DNA from: DATBDE01 sp036270095
GTDB taxonomy: Bacteria; Actinomycetota; Thermoleophilia; Solirubrobacterales; Solirubrobacteraceae
Assembly: GCA_036270095.1 (NCBI GenBank)
Contig: DATBDE010000022.1
Span: 1 to 12,226 of the forward strand
Length of the DNA stretch: 12,226 nucleotides
Direction of reading: 5' to 3'
Shown here: one piece after another, positions 7,618 to 12,226 of the stretch
Layout: each line of letters begins with the position of its first letter
Numbering within the stretch: position 1 is the stretch's first letter
The notes under the pieces: model-generated
Database searches by the model: none
Told to the model about the DNA's origin: nothing
The model's input: the letters and a program-made list of their open reading frames with translations, nothing else
Translations under genes and position numbers: made by a program

Positions 7618-9028
7618 CCTGGCGCCGCGGCCGCCCGCGCGGCCGGCGTCGTTCGCGCTCTCGCGCCCGAGCTGGCTGACCGGCACGCTCTTGGTCGTCG
7701 TCGGCTGCCTGGCCCTGGCTGCCCTCAGCCTGCTCGCGCCCAGCGCGCCGACCTATGACCCGTGGTCGTGGATCATCTGGGGCCGCGAGGTCGTCCACCT
7801 GGACCTCTCGACCGTCGGCGGCCCGTCGTGGAAGCCGCTGCCGGTGCTGTTCACGGCGCCCTTCGCGCTGTTGGGCAACAGCGCCGCACCCGCCCTGTGG
7901 CTGGTGATCGCGCGGGCGGGCGCCCTGCTCGCGCTGGTCATGGCCTTCCGGCTCGCGCGCCGCCTGGCCGGCGAGCCCTGGGGCATCGGCGCCGGCCTGG
8001 TCGCCGCGCTGGCGCTGGTCACCTCGACCGGGTTCATCCGCGACGTGTGGCCGGGCAACTCCGAGGGCCTACTGATCGCCTTCCTGCTCTGGGCGGTCGT
8101 CAGCCACCTCGAGGGGCGGCGCCGGCAGGCGTTCGTGCTCGGCGTGCTCGCCGCACTGCTGCGCCCCGAGAGCTGGCTGTTCGTGGGCGCCTACGGCCTG
8201 TGGCTGGCCTGGCGCGACCCGCGCATGCGCAAGTGGGTCGTCGGCGCGGGCGTGCTCGTGCTGGCGCTGTGGTTCCTGCCCGAGCTGTGGGGCTCGGGCC
8301 AGATCTTCCGCGCCGCCGAGCGGGCCAACAACCCCGACCCGCAGAGCCCGGCCTACGCCGCCGACCCGGCGCTCGCGGTGCTGCGGGCGTTCGGGGGCAC
8401 GTTCATCTGGCCGCTGTTCGCGCTCTGCGGCATCTCCGTCGGGTACGCGCTGGCGCGCAAGGGACGCGCGCTCGCGGTGGTCGGGCTGGCAGGCCTGGGG
8501 GTGGCCTGGCTCGTGCTCGTCGCCCTGATGACCCAGGCCGGCTACTCGGGCAATCCGCGCTACCTCATGCCGGTCGGCGCGGTGGTATGCGTGCTGGCCG
8601 GGGTGGGCGTGGCGCGCCTGCTCGAGCTCGCGCCTGCGCCGAAGTCGCGGCTCGTGCGCGGGGCGGTGGCGGTTGGGCTCGTGCTCGTCGTCGCGGTGAT
8701 CGTCTACAACCGGCCCCAGCTCGACGCGGTGACCCACGGCCTGCGCGACGAGGCCCAGCTCAACGACCAGCTCGACACGCTGGTCGCGCGCGCGGGCGGA
8801 CCGGCCACGGTGCTGGCCTGTGGGCAGCCCATCACCGGCGCCTACCAGGTGCCGGCGCTGGCCTGGCGCCTCGACGTGCACTCGGTCCGCGTCGGGCTCG
8901 TGCCCCACCCGCCGGCCGTGGTGTTCCGCGCCGACCGCTCCGTACGCATGCCGCCGGTGCCGCAGCAGCCGCCCTACCGCGAGCTCGCCGCGGCGGGGCG
9001 CTGGCAGGCCTACGGGGACTGCCGATGA
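7607..9028 (+). CDS. Polytopic GT-C type glycosyltransferase family protein
   Basis: Predicted integral membrane enzyme of 473 aa that would transfer a sugar from a polyprenyl-phosphate donor on the outer face of the membrane. About ten hydrophobic segments are visible, beginning near residue 25 and ending near 367 (GAVAVGLVLVVAVIVY), followed by a soluble C-terminal tail of about 105 residues. The first external loop has YDPWSWIIWGRE (50-61), an acidic residue just after the first membrane segment, as expected of the catalytic Asp/Glu of GT-C enzymes. Other conserved-looking spots are WKPLPVLF (75-82), DVWPGNSEG, LRPESWLF (185-192) and NPRYLMP (316-322). GAGGG is 8 nt upstream of the ATG. 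The gene overlaps the lipoprotein gene by 11 bp and the next gene by 4 bp. Donor and acceptor are unknown. It is not recognisably similar over its length to its downstream neighbour, so the pair is not an obvious recent duplication. Confidence 0.78.
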   Translation: MTTDLAPRPPARPASFALSRPSWLTGTLLVVVGCLALAALSLLAPSAPTYDPWSWIIWGREVVHLDLSTVGGPSWKPLPVLFTAPFALLGNSAAPALWLVIARAGALLALVMAFRLARRLAGEPWGIGAGLVAALALVTSTGFIRDVWPGNSEGLLIAFLLWAVVSHLEGRRRQAFVLGVLAALLRPESWLFVGAYGLWLAWRDPRMRKWVVGAGVLVLALWFLPELWGSGQIFRAAERANNPDPQSPAYAADPALAVLRAFGGTFIWPLFALCGISVGYALARKGRALAVVGLAGLGVAWLVLVALMTQAGYSGNPRYLMPVGAVVCVLAGVGVARLLELAPAPKSRLVRGAVAVGLVLVVAVIVYNRPQLDAVTHGLRDEAQLNDQLDTLVARAGGPATVLACGQPITGAYQVPALAWRLDVHSVRVGLVPHPPAVVFRADRSVRMPPVPQQPPYRELAAAGRWQAYGDCR

Positions 9029-10608
9029 GCACCACGGCCTCCACCGCACGGCGCGTCCGCCTGGCCCTGCCCTCGCTCGAGGACCGGCACAACCTCATCT
9101 GGATCACCGTCGCCTACGTCATCGGGCTGATCGCGATCTCGGCCTTCATCCGCACGCGCGCGATCTCGGGCCCGTTCTGGATCGATGAGGGCCTGTCGGT
9201 CGGGATCGCGTCGCACCCATTCAGCGAGATCTTCCACGCGCTGACCGAGGACGGCTCGCCGCCGCTCTACTACCTGCTGCTGCACTTCTGGATGGAGGCG
9301 TTCGGGCGCAGCGAGGAGAACACCCACGTCCTCTCGCTGCTGTTCGCGCTGCTGACCGTCCCCGCGGCGCTGTGGGCCGGGTGGGCGCTGTTCGGGCGCC
9401 GGGCCGGGTACATCGCCGCGGCGCTGGCCGCGTTCAACCCGTTCCTGGTCGCCTATGCCCAGGAGACGCGGATGTACTCGTTCCTGGCGCTGCTCTGCCT
9501 GCTGGCGACCGCGTGCTTCGCGCTGGCCTTCGTGCGCCGGCAGCGGGTCTACCTGATCCCGCTCGCGCTCCTGCTCGCCGCGATCGCCTACACCCACAAC
9601 TGGGGGCTGTTCTTCGACGCCGGCTGTGCGCTGGCGGTGATCCTCGTGTGGCGCTGGGCGCCGGACCGGAGCGGGATCATCCGCGACGCGGTGCTGTGCT
9701 TCGGCGCCGCCGCGATCCTGTTCCTGCCCTGGGTCCCGACGCTGATCTCGCAGGCCCAGCACACCGGCGCGCCGTGGGCGACCCGGCCGAAGCCCAAGGC
9801 GTGGCTCCAGGTGCCGGGCAACCTGTTCGGCGGCGACCTGACCTCGTTCGTGCTTCTGGTCGGCGCTGCGCTCGGCCTGGTGGCGTTGTGGCAGCGCCGA
9901 AGGGAGCCGGTGGGGCGCACGCTGGTGACCGTGTTCGTGGTGGCGCTGGCGGCGGTGCTGCTGGCCTGGATCGCGTCGCAGATCTCGCCCGCATGGAGCA
10001 CGCGCTACCAGGGCGTGGTGCTCGGGCCGCTGCTGCTGTTCGCGGCCGCCGGTCTGGCGTACTCGCGCTGGCTGGGGATCGGGGTGCTGGTGTACCTCGT
10101 CGTCTGGTGGGCGACGGTCACGCCGACGCCGGCGCTGCAGAACAAGAGCGACGTCGACGACGTGGCGGCGCAACTCGGCCCGATGCTGCGTCCCGGGGAC
10201 CAGGTCGTCTCCACGCAGCCCGAGCAGATCCCGGTGCTCTACTACTACCTGCCCAACGCCGCGTTTCTGCGCTACGCCGACACCATGGGCCCGGTGGCCG
10301 ACCCGCAGGTGATGGACTGGCGTGACGCGCTGGACCGGCTGAAGGCCTCGCGGGTGGGCAACGCGTTCGAGCCGGTGCGCGATCGGATGCCGGTGGGGCG
10401 GCGCCTGCTGCTGGTCTCGCCCATCACCGAGAACCCGCGCAGCTGGCGGGCGCCGTGGACCGAGCTCGTCCGGCGCCGCGGGGCCCAGTACGGCGAAGCG
10501 CTGCAGGCCGATCGGCGCTTCCACTGCACCGCCCACGCGCCGCTCTTCTATCGCTACTCGTCCACCGTGGGCGTGCGGGCGGTGCTGTGCCAGAAGGTCT
10601 CCGCGTAG
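9025..10608 (+). CDS. GT39/PMT-like membrane glycosyltransferase
   Basis: The 527-aa polytopic membrane protein resembles the PMT_2 (dolichyl-phosphate-mannose mannosyltransferase-like) group. The N-terminal hallmarks are FWIDEGLS (51-58), with the acidic pair expected in the first external loop, DGSPPLYYLLLHFWM (76-90) and AQETRMYSF (145-153). These three blocks are typical of bacterial membrane sugar transferases that use polyprenyl-phosphate donors. About ten membrane segments extend to near residue 370, ending in a Trp/Val-rich stretch (VYLVVWWATV), and the last 155 or so residues form an external domain starting at DVDDVAAQLGPMLRPGD. The ATG overlaps the previous stop (ATGA), with GGGGA 6 nt upstream, so the two enzymes are probably made together. 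The longer reading frame from 7762 is a shadow of the previous gene. The substrate is unknown. Confidence 0.85.
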   Translation: MSTTASTARRVRLALPSLEDRHNLIWITVAYVIGLIAISAFIRTRAISGPFWIDEGLSVGIASHPFSEIFHALTEDGSPPLYYLLLHFWMEAFGRSEENTHVLSLLFALLTVPAALWAGWALFGRRAGYIAAALAAFNPFLVAYAQETRMYSFLALLCLLATACFALAFVRRQRVYLIPLALLLAAIAYTHNWGLFFDAGCALAVILVWRWAPDRSGIIRDAVLCFGAAAILFLPWVPTLISQAQHTGAPWATRPKPKAWLQVPGNLFGGDLTSFVLLVGAALGLVALWQRRREPVGRTLVTVFVVALAAVLLAWIASQISPAWSTRYQGVVLGPLLLFAAAGLAYSRWLGIGVLVYLVVWWATVTPTPALQNKSDVDDVAAQLGPMLRPGDQVVSTQPEQIPVLYYYLPNAAFLRYADTMGPVADPQVMDWRDALDRLKASRVGNAFEPVRDRMPVGRRLLLVSPITENPRSWRAPWTELVRRRGAQYGEALQADRRFHCTAHAPLFYRYSSTVGVRAVLCQKVSA

Positions 10609-10616
10609 CGTCGCCG

Positions 10617-11129
10617 GTGCCGCGGAACCTCGAGCTCAAGGCCGTCGACCCCGATCCCGCGGCCACGCTGGCCGCGGCGCTCGCCCTCGGGGCCGAGGAG
10701 GAGGCCACGCTTCACCAGCGCGACACGTACTTCTTCGCCGTCACCGGGCGGCTGAAGCTGCGCGAGGCGCCGCCGGAGCCGGCCCAGCTCATCGGCTACG
10801 CGCGCGCGGACCGGTCCGGCGCGTCGGTGAGCGCCTACGAGATCGCGCCGGTGTTCGACCCCGCGACGCTGGGCGCGGTGCTCGCGCAGACGCTGGGCGT
10901 GCGGACGGTGGTCGAGAAGCGGCGCCGGCTACTGCTCTGGCGCGGCGTGCGCATCCACCTCGACCGCGTCGCCGGCCTGGGGGATTTCGTGGAGATCGAG
11001 GCCGTCACGAGCTCGCCCGGCGGCCCGGCGGCCGAGGAGCCGAAGGTGGCCGAGCTGCGCCGGGCGCTGGGGATCGGCGACGAGCGGCTCGTCGCCGTGG
11101 GCTACGCCGACCTCCTGCCCCAGCGCTGA
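10617..11129 (+). CDS. CYTH domain protein (class IV adenylate cyclase / triphosphatase-like)
   Basis: Predicted small cytosolic triphosphate-tunnel protein of 170 aa from a GTG at 10617. CYTH proteins bind a triphosphate or similar polyphosphate inside a beta-barrel and may act as inorganic triphosphatase, thiamine triphosphatase or adenylate cyclase. Visible strands with alternating charges are NLELKA (4-9), RDTYFF (35-40), GRLKLRE (44-50), VEKRRRLLLW, RIHLDRVAGLG and FVEIEAV (124-130). The N-terminal ExExK signature appears as NLELK, with Asn for the first Glu. No ATG fits; the GTG is chosen because RNLELKA is the usual CYTH start and it lies 8 nt after the previous stop. An earlier in-frame ATG at 10455 lies inside the glycosyltransferase gene and encodes low-complexity sequence. 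It is probably the last gene of the operon. Which activity it has cannot be read from the sequence. Confidence 0.82.
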   Translation: MPRNLELKAVDPDPAATLAAALALGAEEEATLHQRDTYFFAVTGRLKLREAPPEPAQLIGYARADRSGASVSAYEIAPVFDPATLGAVLAQTLGVRTVVEKRRRLLLWRGVRIHLDRVAGLGDFVEIEAVTSSPGGPAAEEPKVAELRRALGIGDERLVAVGYADLLPQR

Positions 11130-11154
11130 GACCAGCGGCAACGCTTCCCCCCGG

Positions 11155-11160
11155 TAGGGT
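11155..11160 (+). promoter_or_regulatory. Probable -10 element of the cupin gene (leaderless)
   Basis: TAGGGT fits TANNNT and ends 7 nt before the ATG at 11168, the same arrangement as for der. It lies in the 38-bp gap after the CYTH gene. No -35 was seen, and no Shine-Dalgarno is placed for this ATG. It suggests the cupin gene has its own transcript. Confidence 0.4.
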
Positions 11161-11167
11161 GCGATGC

Positions 11168-11551
11168 ATGTCTGCGTACGCACTTATCAATCTGCTCGAC
11201 CTCGACGACCTCGCGGCCGACGCCCCGGACCGCTCCGTTCGCTTCGGCCGCACCGCGCTGGAGTCGCGCGACCTCGGCGTGAGCCTCTTCACCTACGAGG
11301 CCGGCGTTCGCAGCTCGATGGCGCACAGCCACAAGGAGCAGGAGGAGGCCTACGTCGTGGCCGAGGGCTCCGGGCGTGTCCTGCTCGACGACGAGGTCCA
11401 CGACCTCGAGCAGTGGGACGTCGTGCGCGTCGCCCCCGAGGTCAGCCGCGCCTTCGAGGGTGGCCCGCACGGCATGAAGGTCATCGCCGTGGGCGGCCCC
11501 AAGCCCGAGGGCGGCGACGGCGTGCCGAACGAGCGGACCTGGCCGGACTAG
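11168..11551 (+). CDS. Small single-domain cupin protein
   Basis: The 127-aa protein is a single cupin barrel. Cupin motif 1 reads GVRSSMAHSHKEQEEAYVV: His53, His55 and Glu59 (or Glu60) are the expected metal ligands, and Gly67 closes the motif. Motif 2 is WDVVRVAPEVSRAFEGG; where most cupins have the fourth ligand (PxxxxHAF), this protein has Arg94. Metal binding may therefore be by three residues only or lost, and it may be a ligand-binding rather than catalytic cupin. The ATG at 11168 is chosen; a GTG at 11159 would add three residues but lies inside the probable -10. The C-terminal tail is Gly/Pro-rich and acidic. It runs towards a convergent dihydrofolate-reductase-like gene and shares the CTAG stop palindrome with it. 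Substrate and pathway are unknown. Confidence 0.85.
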   Translation: MSAYALINLLDLDDLAADAPDRSVRFGRTALESRDLGVSLFTYEAGVRSSMAHSHKEQEEAYVVAEGSGRVLLDDEVHDLEQWDVVRVAPEVSRAFEGGPHGMKVIAVGGPKPEGGDGVPNERTWPD

Positions 11552-12198
11552 CGCCGGTAGCTGACGTGCACCACGCCGCTCGGTGACGCCACTACGCCCG
11601 TGCGCTCGAGCTGGGCCGGGGGCGCGGACGTGTGGTCTTCGAACAGACGGCGGCCGCCGCCGAGGAAGACCGGCGCGATGTGCAGGTGCATCGCGTCCAC
11701 CAGTCCGGCCTTCAAGTACTGCTGGCCCACCGCGGCGCCGCCGCCGATGAGCACGTCGCCGTCGCCGGCGGCTGTGCGCGCCTGATCCAGCGCGGACTCG
11801 ATCCCGTCGCTGACGAAGGTGAAGGTCGTCCCGCCCTCCATCGGCAGCGGGTCGCGCGGGTGACGGGTGAGCACGAAGACGGGATAGTGGAACGGCGGCT
11901 CGTCGCCCCACCAGCCACGCGCGTTGCCATCGGCCTCCCAGGGCCCCGAGCCGCCGCTGAACTTGCCGCGGCCCATCACCTCGGCGCGGATGCCGCCCCA
12001 GGTCTGGTCGAGCAGGCGCGAGTCGTCGTTGTCGTCGCCGCCGCCCTTCGTGCCGTGGGTGTCGTTGAAGTACCGGGTCGCGAAGAGCCACTCGTGCAGC
12101 AGCTCGCCGCCGCGGCCCAGCGGGTCCTCGTCGGTCGGGTCGGGGCCGGCGACGTAGCCGTCGAGGGACATCGAGATGTCGAAGATCACGTTGGTCAT
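11548..12198 (-). CDS. Dihydrofolate reductase family protein (RibD C-terminal domain type)
   Basis: The 216-aa protein belongs to the DHFR-like/RibD_C oxidoreductases, which are expected to bind NADPH and reduce a small heterocyclic or carbonyl substrate. The N-terminus NVIFDISMSLDGYVAG (3-18) is the family's first strand and loop. VMGRGKF (74-80), YPVFVLTRHP (105-114) and the nucleotide-binding VLIGGGAAVGQQYL (149-162) follow, and the late LVDAMHLHIAPVFLGGGRRLF (166-186) is characteristic. It is complete, starting with ATG 12198 and stopping with TAG on the palindrome shared with the cupin gene. An acidic/Gly insertion (KGGGDDNDD, 51-59) is present. These proteins are usually of unassigned substrate, and there is no sign that this one is a true folate enzyme or riboflavin enzyme. 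No clear Shine-Dalgarno lies in the 28 bases left before the window ends. Confidence 0.9.
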   Translation of the reverse strand: MTNVIFDISMSLDGYVAGPDPTDEDPLGRGGELLHEWLFATRYFNDTHGTKGGGDDNDDSRLLDQTWGGIRAEVMGRGKFSGGSGPWEADGNARGWWGDEPPFHYPVFVLTRHPRDPLPMEGGTTFTFVSDGIESALDQARTAAGDGDVLIGGGAAVGQQYLKAGLVDAMHLHIAPVFLGGGRRLFEDHTSAPPAQLERTGVVASPSGVVHVSYRR

Positions 12199-12226
12199 GC
12201 CATGGAGACCGGCGACGGCGAAGGAA

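Noticed and set aside
7762..9024. In-frame upstream extension of the second glycosyltransferase (would give 948 aa)
   Set aside because: The extension is Arg/Gly/Ala-rich and overlaps the first glycosyltransferase in another frame. The real protein starts at the ATGA overlap at 9025 with a Shine-Dalgarno upstream.
9010..10536. A 508-codon minus-strand frame antisense to the GT39-like gene
   Set aside because: It reads as Arg/Gln/His-rich shadow sequence with no membrane segment or domain.

Overview
The window is very GC-rich DNA that is almost entirely coding, with genes packed by 1 to 29 bp overlaps. It is a chromosomal segment of an actinobacterium. The run der, DUF3352 protein, metK, the paired GT-C type membrane enzymes and start codons that appear leaderless suggest the class Thermoleophilia (Solirubrobacterales). 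That taxonomic guess is an inference from gene content and style, not from a marker comparison.

Left part, minus strand (1-2189): two genes of a polyamine-type ABC importer. The ATPase (potA-like) comes first and a substrate-binding lipoprotein (potD-like) follows, coupled by a GTGA overlap. The binding protein runs off the left edge, and the membrane permeases are not in the window.

Centre, plus strand (2245-11129): a long co-directional series that is probably one or two transcription units. It opens with der (double GTPase for 50S ribosome assembly), a membrane-anchored DUF3352 protein and metK (S-adenosylmethionine synthetase). A small SAM-dependent methyltransferase, a small lipoprotein, two polytopic GT-C type glycosyltransferases and a CYTH-domain protein follow. 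The last five look like an envelope or surface-glycan group with an added phosphohydrolase/cyclase-type protein; MetK would supply the methyl donor for the methyltransferase.

The most unusual object sits between metK and the methyltransferase (6444-6612). It is a 169-bp near-palindrome with perfect 25-bp terminal inverted repeats, imperfect inner arms and a small hairpin at its exact centre. It begins and ends in CTAG, and the left CTAG contains the metK stop codon. Removing it with one CTAG copy leaves a 4-nt gap between metK and the methyltransferase, matching the tight spacing elsewhere. The best reading is a MITE-like non-autonomous insertion into an operon, or a structured intercistronic RNA element.

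Right part (11168-12198): a small cupin gene with a likely leaderless promoter, and a convergent dihydrofolate-reductase-like (RibD C-terminal type) gene. Their stop codons share one CTAG palindrome. No tRNA, rRNA, CRISPR array or transposase gene was seen. The only non-coding stretches above 30 bp are the 55-bp divergent promoter region, the 169-bp element and the 38-bp gap before the cupin gene.
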